Shown in pieces: positions 1-10,666 of a stretch of 64,000 nucleotides of DNA. Under the pieces are notes generated by a model. It was given only the letters and a program-made list of their open reading frames with translations. It was not told where the DNA came from and ran no database searches. This DNA is from Homalodisca vitripennis. Lineage: Eukaryota > Arthropoda > Insecta > Hemiptera > Cicadellidae. The stretch is from assembly GCF_021130785.1 (NCBI RefSeq), contig NC_060211.1:22925001-22989000 (forward strand), given 5' to 3'. A program made the position numbers and the translations under genes. Numbering within the stretch: position 1 is the stretch's first letter; each line of letters begins with the position of its first letter.

Positions 1-891
1 ATTAGTTATATAACAGTAATGACTTATACCTATATTGTTTGTGAAGAGAAGCAGATCGAAATGTTCCTTAAGCTCCTTGTCACATACCTTCAATGGATAA
101 ACATCCTCACTTTCGTTGAAACTATAAACATTAACACTTACATTGGGATTATTCTTTTCAAATTTTTTTACTTGATTAAGTGGTGTGGGAAAACTTATTC
201 CTTCAAAATTGAATTTATTCTGTAAGTTGAGATATCGGTTATTTACACGTTCTCGGTGAGAACCTTTTACATATCGAGAAATGATGGCCCACTTAAAACA
301 CTGATTATCATGTAAATTTTTTGGATTTATTACTGCTTTTTTATTTTCAATGATTTGAGGTAGTGGAATATACGTACTACCTCTGAGAGGTCTGTACCTA
401 CTAAATCTTACGAGAATACCATCTATTTTATACAGTGTCCAACCACTTCCTTTGTCAAGATACTCGCTTTCTTCTTGAGAAATCTTTCTGTACATTCTTT
501 TAACTATTGAATCAATTGAAGAGTCATACAAAATCTTTTTATTCTTAGTCTTAAAGGCTCTTGCCTGAGTTTCTTCACTAAGTGGTTTAATATACGTACA
601 TTCAAACACAAGATTAAATTTCACTGCACCATTAACACTTAACTGTTGATTTACCAATTCTATAAGTTTTACTTTATGTGATTCTAAAAACAAAGCAATG
701 TCTTTTACCTCATCGCATCCGTTTTTGAGGTAATAAGTTTTCAAAATTCCTCTAAAAGCACTCTTAAGTTCTACAAAAACGTTACCACTGTGACAAGCTT
801 CAAGACGTTGCTTTTTTCTGCTACTTTCACGGTGAAAATCAATTTCTATTGACTCATCTCTTGAAGTGCTTGACAAAGGTCTTTTAGACAT
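1..891 (-). CDS. N-terminal part of a Polinton/Maverick-type DNA polymerase B-like protein (partial)
   Basis: Reading minus from the ATG at 889-891 gives 297 codons with no stop; the frame runs off the window edge. The first 35 residues are Ser/Lys/Arg-rich. Residues about 174-200 (IPLPQIIENKKAVINP, then DNQCFKWAII) and 229-297 (FEGISFPTPL, VKKFEKNNPNVSVNVYSF, ending HYCYITN) match, by recall, the conserved block that lies just before the zinc-finger and exonuclease domains of protein-primed type B polymerases of insect Polintons/adintovirus-like elements. That family copies linear element DNA from a protein primer. The exonuclease and polymerase motifs lie outside the window, so the assignment rests on this N-terminal block alone. 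Two further minus-strand genes sit upstream. No frame break is visible in this part, so it may be a fairly young insertion. Confidence 0.68.
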   Translation of the reverse strand, partial: MSKRPLSSTSRDESIEIDFHRESSRKKQRLEACHSGNVFVELKSAFRGILKTYYLKNGCDEVKDIALFLESHKVKLIELVNQQLSVNGAVKFNLVFECTYIKPLSEETQARAFKTKNKKILYDSSIDSIVKRMYRKISQEESEYLDKGSGWTLYKIDGILVRFSRYRPLRGSTYIPLPQIIENKKAVINPKNLHDNQCFKWAIISRYVKGSHRERVNNRYLNLQNKFNFEGISFPTPLNQVKKFEKNNPNVSVNVYSFNESEDVYPLKVCDKELKEHFDLLLFTNNIGISHYCYITN

Positions 892-1195
892 TTTTGTGAT
901 GAGGATATAAGCAGGCTAGGTTACTGAAGGTCACGAACAAATAAATCTGAAAGTGAGGAATATTTATTAAAAAAAAAAGAAAATCAATACATAAAGTTAC
1001 AACTTCGAACTTAATCTGCTTCTCTAAAACAAACTAAAATTCTTATTCTATGACAAAAGGAGTGTTTTTGAATAGAACTAACTAAAATTGTGGTAAGTCA
1101 TACAACCTCGAACTAAAATTCTTATTCTAAATTATACTACATTATTTCTAAACCCAAATACACATGTCTAGTTTTCTGGAATCAGTTACCAAATC

Positions 1196-2219
1196 TCAGC
1201 TATAATCTACTTTTATTTCCTTTTTCCTAAATGTTGTGGTTTTTAAACCGTTTTTTTTAATGTTGCTTATTGATTTTAATTTTTTACCATAAACACATAA
1301 TAATTTATTTAGTGTGTCTAAAGCAGAACTATCATCTTCATTTTCGGTATTCAAAAGAAACACTCCTTTTTTCGAAACCTTCTGCCAAAAGTCCTTAGGA
1401 CTCTTGCAACTTTTTAAATCTTTAGTTGATGTAATTTCTATTTTGATTAAGTGGGAGCCTTGTTCGCCAGGGGTAACAATTTTATGTCGTTTACTGTTTT
1501 TCAAGAACTGTAGTTCTTGACTAATGTATGTTGTATTACTTCTCCTATCAATTTCAAAAAGCGAACTGAAATCATCATCATCATCATCAGATTCGCTAGG
1601 TGAGTCCGATGAAGATGAGGAACTAGAAGAAGAGGATGAAGAGATTGAACTCAATCTAGATTTTTTAAGCTTTTTAACATTTTTTTCCTTCTTAGCTGTT
1701 TACGAGTTTCCTCTCTTATTAGAGATCTTTTCTTCTTCCTCTGTAGAAGGGCCTGAAAGAATCAAGTTTATGCTATGGATTACAGTATTTACAACTTCAC
1801 TTGCATATTTTTTTTCCTTTTAGAGGTTTCTTACTTAATAATGGTTTTAAAATGGCTATTATTTCCTCGTATGGTCTTATTTGTGCAGCCAGTAGAGGAA
1901 GCTTTTCCTGACTTAAGTCGATTGAGTCGGTATGAACATGAGTATGAAAGACATTCATCAGTTGACTTAGATCGAATACCAAAGCCATTGCATAGAAATT
2001 GTTTTTTAATATTTCACATTTCATAAGCCCGTAGATCGTCTTCTCCCACATTTCTAAGGAACTCAAACCAATTGCATATAAATTTTGAATTAATATTACC
2101 AAACTGATGAATTCACCTCCAATTTTAGATGTAGATTTCTTTGTATTCTGGTCTACGGCTTCGGAAATCTGCGATTCGTTATCGGATTCCATCATTGGTT
2201 GCTCAACGATTTGCTCCAT
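1196..2219 (-). pseudogene. Ser/Asp-rich hypothetical gene, spliced but frame-broken
   Basis: I do not recognise the product. The ATG at 2219 opens an acidic N-terminus (MEQIVEQPMMESDNESQ) followed by an alpha-helical, Leu-rich stretch to about 1835. A GTAAGA donor at 1834 and a TTCTTTCAG acceptor ending at 1753 define a likely 82-nt intron; splicing joins the frame to an acidic segment (PSTEEEEKISNKR) that stops at about 1700. After an A-rich stretch the coding signal resumes in another frame at 1654-1196: a run of 12 Ser, then DSPSESDDDDDDF, then a Lys-rich basic C-terminus. The Ser/Asp run is encoded by TCATCA/ATCATC-type trinucleotide repeats on the plus strand. At least one frame shift lies between 1655 and 1710, in homopolymer A runs, so either the gene is decayed or the assembly has indel errors. 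It lies between the polymerase-like frame and the dUTPase-like gene on the same strand. Confidence 0.4.
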
Positions 2220-2326
2220 TTTTCTATATTAAAAAGAAAAATAGAATTAGTTCATCTGTTAAACTTTTAAAAATGTTGATTAGAATAATATATTTTTATA
2301 AAGTATACATGATTTTAAAATGATTG

Positions 2327-3132
2327 TTACTGTAAACCGCTAGACCCAAACCCATTTGATCCCCTCACAGTCTCTCCTACGTTTGCAATCTCATATAAGT
2401 CTGGATATAATACTACTTCACAAATAAGCTGTGCTATTCTATCTCCTTTTTTAATAACAAAGTCTTTATTAGAGTGGTTAAATAGAAGAACACACACATT
2501 TCCTGTATAGTCTCTATCAACTACACCTGCTCCAACATCAATAAAATTATGAAGAGCTAACCCAGACCTAGGTGCTATTCTACCATAACAATTATCAGGT
2601 AATTTAATTGCTAAATCTGTCTTAACTAATTGTCTCTCAAATTTCGGTACTATATAATCATATGCACTTCTTAATTAAGTCAAAGCCTGCAGCTGAAGCT
2701 GAACTCCGTTGTGGAGGAAATGCATTTTCAGTTAGACGTTGGAACCCTAATTTTAACTGCTCCACTGAAAAAAAATATCTAAATTAAACAACGTATTATT
2801 TCAAGTAAAGTTACGATTTTATATAATTTATACTTCATATTTCTTTCTGGATTGCACAGCAGAGAACTTAAGTACACACCGTGAGGTTTACGTTCTCAGA
2901 TCCACTACACTAGGTGATACTAAACATTTTTAAAAACGTGATAGAGAGCTTGTGTTAATACTGTAAGGTTTCCATTTTCTATCACACTGTTCTAAAAAAT
3001 TTAATATATGTACAGAGAGCTAACAATTTTCAAACTTTAAAAAATTAAAAGTGTAATAGAAAACTTGTGTTAACACCGCAAGGTTTCCATTTTCTATCAC
3101 ACTGACTATAAAGTGAAAGATTACTACTTACT
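2327..3132 (-). pseudogene. dut: dUTPase-like gene, two exons, start codon split by the intron, one frame break
   Basis: dUTPase hydrolyses dUTP to dUMP and diphosphate and keeps uracil out of DNA. Exon 2 runs 2764 to the TAA at 2327-2329 and shows the family motifs in order: SASAAGFDL (motif 1), APRSGLA (motif 2, about 2560), [13 protein letters not shown] (motif 3), GDRIAQLI (motif 4) and [10 protein letters not shown] (motif 5, the P-loop-like C-terminal arm). Its acceptor is a T-run followed by CAG (2765-2767). A GTAAGT donor at 3131 leaves exon 1 ending in CAA, so splicing would join A (3132) to TG (2764-2763) and make the ATG. The length would be about 145 residues, normal for the family. 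A net one-base change near 2666-2676, just after motif 1, shifts the frame and gives an early TGA at about 2659-2661. Viral, Polinton-borne or host origin cannot be told apart here; the neighbours favour an element. Confidence 0.75.
2938..3104 (-). repeat. Two 52-54-bp direct repeats with hairpin potential inside the dUTPase intron
   Basis: The copies at 2938-2989 and 3051-3104 share CTTGTGTTAA, AAGGTTTCCATTTTCTATCA and CACTG. In each copy the left edge (GTGATAGA or GTAATAGAAAA) pairs with the right edge (TTTTCTATCAC), so each unit can fold. They lie inside the predicted 2765-3131 intron. No function is known to me. Confidence 0.6.
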
Positions 3133-3199
3133 TGTGAAGTGAGAAGCGGACGAGTAGAAGTCGAAAATTGAACTTGATCAACTCTCTGAGGAGGAGAAC

Positions 3200-3212
3200 G
3201 CTATATACCCAT
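3200..3212 (-). promoter_or_regulatory. Possible TATA box of the dUTPase-like gene
   Basis: On the minus strand GGGTATATAGC lies about 70 nt upstream of the GTAAGT donor at 3131, the right distance for a short untranslated first exon. No initiator motif stands out. Confidence 0.35.
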
Positions 3213-3514
3213 CCAGAACTGACGTTTGAGGTTAAAGGCGAACACGTGTTGATAGAAAGTTGCAGTTTCAATCATTCTAAAGGTTTAAGGTGGCCACGTG
3301 TCGACAAAATGTAGTAAACAAGGGTAAATAAAGGACAAATAAAAATGTGATATTATCAGGAGAGCAGAAGTTGTAAGCATGTTTCGGTGCATAATCAGTG
3401 TTAGCGGTGGATCAAACAATACCACTTCCATTAAAATTAAATTGGTTGTTAGATAAAACATTTATCAGAGGTCAGGTCAATTGATATCAAAGCTTAGTAT
3501 AATGAATATTATAC

Positions 3515-3615
3515 CAATCATATTCTGAACTGTTGAATCTTTCACACTTCTATCTTTATTGGGACGTTAACACAAATAAAATTAATACCTCAGTAAAAAG
3601 TTATATTTTATATTA

Positions 3616-3661
<46 letters not shown>

Positions 3662-3815
3662 AAATTGTTTTACTAGTAAATCTTCAACAATCTTTTTTCT
3701 TTCTCTGCCATTTGAAATTTTACTAATGAATTGTACCAATCACCTTCTGAACTGTTGATTATTTCTGCTCTTCTAACTTTATTAAGGCATTAACACAAAA
3801 AATTATAAAATTATT
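3515..3815. repeat. Diverged direct duplication flanking a (TA)n tract
   Basis: 3515-3600 and 3725-3815 share CCAATCA..TTCTGAACTGTTGA, CTTTATT and TTAACACAAA at similar spacing, about 210 bp apart. An uninterrupted (TA)n tract at about 3620-3657 sits between them. This is probably a short old duplication or mobile-element remnant. No gene is supported in 3,140-4,150. Confidence 0.5.
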
Positions 3816-4164
3816 ACTCTCAATTATAAGTTTATGAAAAGTTGTAACCGGTCTCAAATCTTCATCCTTAGAGCTAGCTGCTACTTGAAACTTGAGAGTC
3901 TTGTACGCAGTTGTTTGTGCCCGTTGGACGTGAAACCTGTGCTTTGTAATGTTTTGAATCACCCCACGTCCAAGTCGAAGATGAAACGAAAGAGCTCCGA
4001 ATTCGTTCACCTTCAAGTCTCTCATAGAATATTTGATACCTATTTCTCAAAACTCTTAAATTGTGAGCTTTTTCTTTGTTCTTCTGACATTTTAATGTTT
4101 TTCTCCGCCAAAGTGGGCTGAAAGTAAACAATAATATCAACTTCCGTGACCTAGAGGTTAAGAA

Positions 4165-4430
4165 TTTGCGATACGAACTGGCGCGTGCCGATAACGAAAC
4201 GTAAACAATAGTAGCGACCTCGCGGGCTTATCTAATTGTTATTTAATTGAGGTCAATTGCTTTTTAATTGAGCTCAAGGTTATCTGGCGCGTGCCAAACC
4301 GGAAAAAGTCGAAGGTTATCTTTGATAAGCCTTATCTAATTGATTTTTAATTGGGGTCGGGGTTATCTAGCGCGTGTTTATCATAGGAATGCGGAAAAGG
4401 TCAGAGGTTATCACTGATAAGGACCCCCCG
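4165..4430. repeat. Diverged ~104-bp tandem repeats with GCGCGTG and CTTATCTAATTG motifs
   Basis: Units at 4227-4330 and 4331-4422 each contain CTTATCTAATTG, TTTTTAATTG, GGTTATCT(G/A)GCGCGTG, GGAAAA(A/G)GTC, AGGTTATC and TGATAAG. A partial unit with GGCGCGTGCCGATAAC precedes them at about 4180. The GC-rich core stands out against the AT-rich background. Placed beyond the polymerase/dUTPase cluster, it could be a terminal or regulatory array of that element; this is inference. Confidence 0.5.
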
Positions 4431-4930
4431 CAGAGAGAGATAACATTCTGTCCTAGAACCTACAATTTACTACTACTGATAGCTTTTCTATTTCTGTTGT
4501 ATAAAGTTTATAATAAAACAGATCCAACATTATGGGGTCTACAGATTCTTAATGGTGTATAACATCAAAGTCACAATATTATTTATCTACTCATTTTACA
4601 AAATTGCTGTCCCATTATTTTTCTGAATATAAAAATGTAGAATAACATTTATAGAGGTAGTAAGGTACAGGGAATGTATATTTAATCATCTCTTGGAATA
4701 TTTTTTTGTTTTTAATAGTTACTGGCATAAGTAAAGTCAACACACCACGCCAGACAGGGCGGGAGGCTTCGCGTTCGCTTCACAACGTACAGCATTCTGG
4801 ACAATGGAGCGATTCCCTATGAACTGATGTTTTTAATTTTCAATACAGATATAGAGTTTGATCAGTTACTTCAAATACAATTGTTTTGCAATTTTTATAC
4901 ATTTTCTACCACTAGATAGCTTTGTCTAGA

Positions 4931-5023
4931 AGGATATATACACAGCAATCTACTTACGTCATAATTGACGGAAGTGAAAGATTAGGCTTCACGCTCAGAC
5001 AATTAAACAACATGGTGGTGAGT
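4931..5023 (+). promoter_or_regulatory. Candidate TATA promoter and tiny first exon (ATG GTG, then GTGAGT)
   Basis: GGATATATACACAG at 4933-4946 looks like a TATA box; about 70 nt downstream AACAACATGGTG is followed at once by the donor GTGAGT (5018). A two-codon phase-0 first exon would match the phase-0 rule of the mini-exon gene that starts to be recognisable at 37.4 kb on the same strand. No exon linking them was found, so this is only a candidate. Confidence 0.2.
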
Positions 5024-8000
5024 TTTTAATACTTATTGATACATTTTAACAGTACAACCCTAGTTTGCATAATTAATAAAATAATGGTACCCTTTCCTAA
5101 TAAATTTTTAGTACCTCATATCTAAGTACTTCTTGATAACTAATAATACTATTTAGTGTAACATACAAATGTTCCAGCGGTGTAAATTGTAGAACTGCAC
5201 AGAACTGGTGGCGGGGTGATTGGTCCAATTTGTGGGGTTGCTGTGGTCGAGTGCAATCCCAGCTCTTCTCTTACTGTACACTGGTTCTGTTATACTGAAG
5301 TGGTTAAATGAGCGTTCATTGTATAGAATCTTATACAATATTACACAAACTGTACTGTTCCATAAACACGAGGTGGAATAATATAAACTACATAAATTTT
5401 ACATTCAATCAATTAAGATGCTACTTTGTTCGATAAGGCTTACTTATTCTTTAAGCTATTTAATTTCCGAAGTTAATTCTTTCTATTATTTGGATTTCAG
5501 ACGTTTGGTTGTTGTTTCAGAGTTACAACGTACAACGACCAAAGACCAACACCAACCACCAACCAACGACCAACACCAATTACCTACCAACGACCAACGT
5601 ACTTGGTATTAATTTTACAATCTAGAAATAGGCAAAAATAATTTCGTAACTACTTTGCATGTCCAAATTGTATTAAAGTGGACCAAAGCAACTGGTGTTA
5701 GTTTTTTATAACTTTCTATAGAGTTGGCACTTCTCTAAAACAAGCCAAAAATGGTTAATTTTGATTATTGCACGTCTAGTAAGTTGACTTTGTTTTATAC
5801 GATTGTACGATTGCTTTTTTACAGGTCAGCCAGAAAGGCATTAGAAAAAGAAATATACGAGGTATTCTCAATCAGACGATATTTTCGTAAGAAGATACAT
5901 TACAGAGGGTAATGATGACGTCATTACAACAACGGTTCCGGTCTAGCACCGTTTCCTCCCATGGCGGTAATTATTTTACATCGAGAAATGATCTGATAGA
6001 TATTTTTGTCGTCCCCTTAGGTCTTCCACATTAATCAAAGTTAATGTCTCAAGTAATTTATTATTTATATAACTATTTTACTATAAATAACTATGGATTT
6101 CAATCAGATTCTTAGAGCAATTAAACAAAACTGAATTAAATATCCTATTTAGAACAGTCGAAGTTTGAAAGTGCAGATTCTAACTTTGTTTATTCCTAGA
6201 GAGAAATTCAAATTTTTTTCATCAAACGTGATCGCATTTCACAGCTGAATGAGTCTACTTCGCTTAGAGGTAAGAACTTCCAGACGTATATTTCGGTACT
6301 TCCTCGACAAATATAATGAAATCTTCAACAATGTATCAATAATATGGTTTAACGATAAAAATTGTGTAATAGAAACTAATTATTATTTAATACATAGGTA
6401 AACTATGTGAAAAACTATTATTCTGTATGAAGTTGGCCCTAAGTATTCAATAAACCAAGTACCCATTCATCATCGTACGTTTAAACATGATACGAATTAA
6501 TATTGTACCATTAAACATATTATCATTAAATATCCTATCATTAAAAACATCCTGTATTAGGATGCAGTGTAATTGAAGCATACTTAAAATAAATGTTTTG
6601 TGTTTTATTGCTGTGTTTATTGTGTAAATAAGAACTTGGCAGTGTATTTAATTAATTATCGGAGAATTTATTGACTTGCTGAAAAATAACAAAACGTTAA
6701 ACTTGTGTAACATACATGAATAAAACCTGTTGTGATAGTCTTAATTACTGTACCCACTCCATTACATGTCAGTAAGGTATATGTTTTTGTATAACTTTAT
6801 ATAAAAAATGTCAAATCATAACTTAAAAGGCTTAGACAAACGGGGCTTTTAGATTGAATTAATTCTTATCCTGGCTAAGACCCCAAATAGATTTAAATTG
6901 ATTGTTTCATAACTCTAATAAACTGCAACCATGTTGCAACAATTAACATGAAAATTAGTACCGAATCTTTAATTTAACATTTCCAGTTGTCAAACATGCC
7001 GGAAATCCGCATTTTTTTAAATTTTTGTTAAATACAATTTCGATTTCATATTTGAAATGCGTAAGATTAAATAATTTCGTTTCAACTAAATTGCCTACAA
7101 ATATGAAGTATTGTGTATAAGAAACCATTGAAAATGTAAGTATAATTTACTTTAAATATTACTTATCCTAGTAAAAAACAACTGGAAATGTAAGATACAA
7201 ATTTAACTGTCATTCAGTTATTTCCAAAAACGTACAAGAATAGTTTATTTTAAATCTTATTAAGTTACTACGGAGGATCTTATTAAATAAAAAGCTATTA
7301 CAGCACGTATTGGCGAATCGAGGAAGAAAAAATTTAAGTGGGAAAGAAAATGGTAATATATCATGAGCAGTTTAGAGATTAGCGCCTCAATTAATTTCCC
7401 TCACAACTTTAATTAATTTTGATGTGCTTTATTTTTTAAATACATATTTATGACAAGTACACATATTTTCAGAATTTTTTATTTTATAATAATAATATTT
7501 TTAATAATTTTATAATAACTATGTGAAATATATTATAATAATATTCTAATACATCTTAACATCTATAGACCATACAACATAGTGTTTTTAACCAATTATT
7601 GACAAGTTTTAATGGTACATAGAAACAAAAATTATTTTTAATAATTTACAAGTATCTAGGAAATAATTTACTATATTTATATAAATATTATTATGTTGAT
7701 CAACATGAAGTTGTAGTTTATAGGATATATTATATTTACAGAAAGTTTGATCTAATAATAAAATTATGAGTTCATTAGTAAATAAACTCATAATTTTATT
7801 ATATAATGTTTATTTTATTTTAATCTAGTAAGATTATTGTAATAACTATATAAATGATGTGTGAAAATCTCTACAAAGGAATTTAATTTCAATTTTAGAT
7901 GAAATGAAAATTATGACTGATAAATAAGGTTATAAGTTGTTTCATCATATTCTTGTATATTAGTACATATTTCTCGAATTGTAACAACATATTTTAGAAT

Positions 8001-10666
8001 TAATTCAGTAGTTTCGTTAAGAATAATTTTTAGTAACAGGAACATTACACAACTGCACTGTATATGTTATTAATTTTAAAGTATTGTTGTGGTTAATATA
8101 TATTTAGTATAAATTAACAAATCGGCCGATCCTAAGTTGTTTTTCATATCCATAGGAAAGGTAATCTCCTTAAATGTAATGCTTAGATCGTTTAAAAATG
8201 AGACATATTGTGAATTTGAAACTATTTTCTTTGTTAGAGGACTCACGTATGCTTGTATATCGAACTCAATTGTCAGTAGACTGTACCTCATTAGCTGTAG
8301 TATACAATTCCAATCCCTAGAGCGCTAAACGCTAATATAGTGTTCGGGAGGGTATCAATATTATTCAGATAAACCAGGCATAGCATAACAAGCATTAAAT
8401 AACAATATGTCCTTGTTATAATATAATATGATAATACTTAGATATACAAATATGTACAGAGAGTGGCTGGAGAGATAAGGTGGTAAGATTATCGTATTGT
8501 ACGAGGGACAAAACTACACTTTCCCCTAGAAATATTTTTAAAAAGTGTGGTCGAAAATATCCTCAACTTCAAAACATTATTATGTAATATGTTCAATTAT
8601 TTCAAATTAAATATTTCCTAACAAATAATTCATTATCCTTTATTTTTTAGTAGTGTGTGCGTAACATAAGAGTATTGTATAAATAGGCCGATATAATATT
8701 AATATGTAGATTTTTTTATTAATCGGCTATAATATTTAAAAAGGAACCCCATAATTGTACAGAATATTTTACGCCATATGCCTAACCTGATAATTTGATT
8801 AAAAATTTATAAGAATCGGTTTTAATTATAGTCTGATGTGGAGTTAGAGGAAAATTTAAAATTAAATCATTCCTTCCTCATCACATGCACAGCATACCGA
8901 ATCCGCCATATTGTGAGATATTGACATTATTTAAAAATTGAGACTCGAGAACTTCCCAGCAATATTTTAAGTACTACCTCTGTTGTAGGACCTAATGTGT
9001 CAAAGATTCTTTGAAAAAGTCTCGACTTCTTTCAGAAACATCTGATAATTCCCAAAGCTCTAGCATAGTACCGATTTTCTTCCAGTTATAGGTAATCGAT
9101 TATAACTTTGATTACCAATAGTCTGCTACAATACTGTATTTACTTGTCATACAGCAAAATATTCCTAATTAAATGCGACAGCATTATATACAAAAGAACT
9201 AATCTTATTTTCAGTAACTTTGCTTTAAAGACAAAGTTTAATTCTGAACCACAAAACAGTGAGTGTATTATTGATTCTCTTTATTTTACTACATATAAAT
9301 TCATCTGGGCTCACTACTATACTTAAGAGTGCTACAGTTATTCAACATAATTCAGGTTTTTCGCGGCAACGTACCTCGATTCTTACTGACTGAAAATTCA
9401 AATTGATCAATTTTTTTAACTAAAAAAATTACTTAGTTTTTTCTTATTAAAAATTCATATTATACAATCTGTGGTCCGGTCACCTCTTTTAAACTGTTTT
9501 CGTATGGTATCTTCTAAAGGAGAACCTCTTGTTACATTCATGCAACACAGTTATTATATTATATAAACTTGTTTTTAGGGTGATTTGTCGTCTCCGGAGC
9601 CGCGAATGTTGTCGGGACCTTTCCCTGCTGAACGTATTAGTCATCCTAATATCATCAGTTAAACAGGTTTGAGCAGATCCTTTGTTCGTTTGGACAACCT
9701 TAGTGCAAAACATTCACAGCCTTATTCATCAAGTTTGGTTTTATGTCACCGGTTAAATATTAGTTGGACGTTAAGAACTTCCGGTCTGCTCCAGAAAAAA
9801 AGGGTTAATATCCGGTGATGTTTCTTGTTGTACAATCCCCTGTGCTGAAGAGTCTTGGCTTCCACACCAGATTCCTCGATGATCACATTTTTAGATCAAA
9901 CATCTAATCTATGGAATATGAGCAATCAAGAATTTCTAAGAAATGAACATACATTAGTGAATATAATTCCAATAAAGTTGCAGGTACCGTTAGTACAGTT
10001 TGTAGAAGAAGCTCATAATGATGAAATGTTTTCAAATCAATAGTAATGTTCAGTTATAGCAACACACGCGACCAGAAGTCTAATAACAATATTTTAGTCA
10101 GTGTAGAGATCAAATAATAATTTAATTAATTTCTTGGATGGGTTTGCAACATAGTTGAGATTAATTTAGTATAACTGAAGAATGAAATTAAACTTGGGTT
10201 TCCCTGAGAGCTACCAATCACGTTTTGTTGAATCTCCAAGTTTAATTTTCTTTACACTCCATTCATCAGGAGATGATTGTTTCTTTACTGGTTATTTTTT
10301 TGTTTTAAGTGTTAGATAAAAATTTGTACATGTAACGTAAATTAGCATTCCCAAGTTAAACTTCGCAAACCTTGAATAATTGGATATCAGAATACAACAT
10401 AGGAGATTTATTGTGAAAAATAAGTCGTATCATTAACAGTACTTTTTCAGTGTCAGATAAAACTATTAACCATCACAAAACATATCAACATTTATATATT
10501 CTAACTGCAATACATAAGTAAATTTCACGATAAGTTTTATTAACTATTTCGTTACATTACCTTGGCAAACTCCCTCCTATTTTCCCAATATTTCTATTAA
10601 TAATCATAAAAGTATGAATAAATAATGTAATATCAAGGACAAATGTAGTAAGATACGTTTCATAAT
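5024..10666. other. AT-rich stretch without a supportable gene
   Basis: I find only short chance frames here. Minor items are an ACCAAC-rich stretch at 5531-5600, a perfect 18-bp-stem hairpin at 7755-7802, and a GC-richer patch at about 9490-9715 whose 74-codon minus frame (basic, containing RERSRQHSRLRRRQ) may be a relic of a mobile element but which I cannot name. Confidence 0.5.
7755..7802. repeat. Perfect hairpin, 18-bp stem
   Basis: The left arm 7755-7772 (starting ATAATAAAATTATGAG) is the exact reverse complement of 7785-7802, with a 12-nt loop. It could be a small fold-back sequence; no flanking gene explains it. Confidence 0.7.

Noticed and set aside
3759..4140. Two overlapping minus frames of 88 codons
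   Set aside because: Mutually overlapping, no recognisable motif, no splice sites supporting either.
5820..5970. Further mini-exon candidates (about 5834-5870, 5905-5965 and 6243-6267)
   Set aside because: They have usable splice sites but lengths that break phase 0 (37, 61 and 25 nt), unlike the clear exons.
9855..10043. 62-codon plus frame with protein-like composition
   Set aside because: Starts at a non-ATG codon, no homology I can name, no promoter or splice support.
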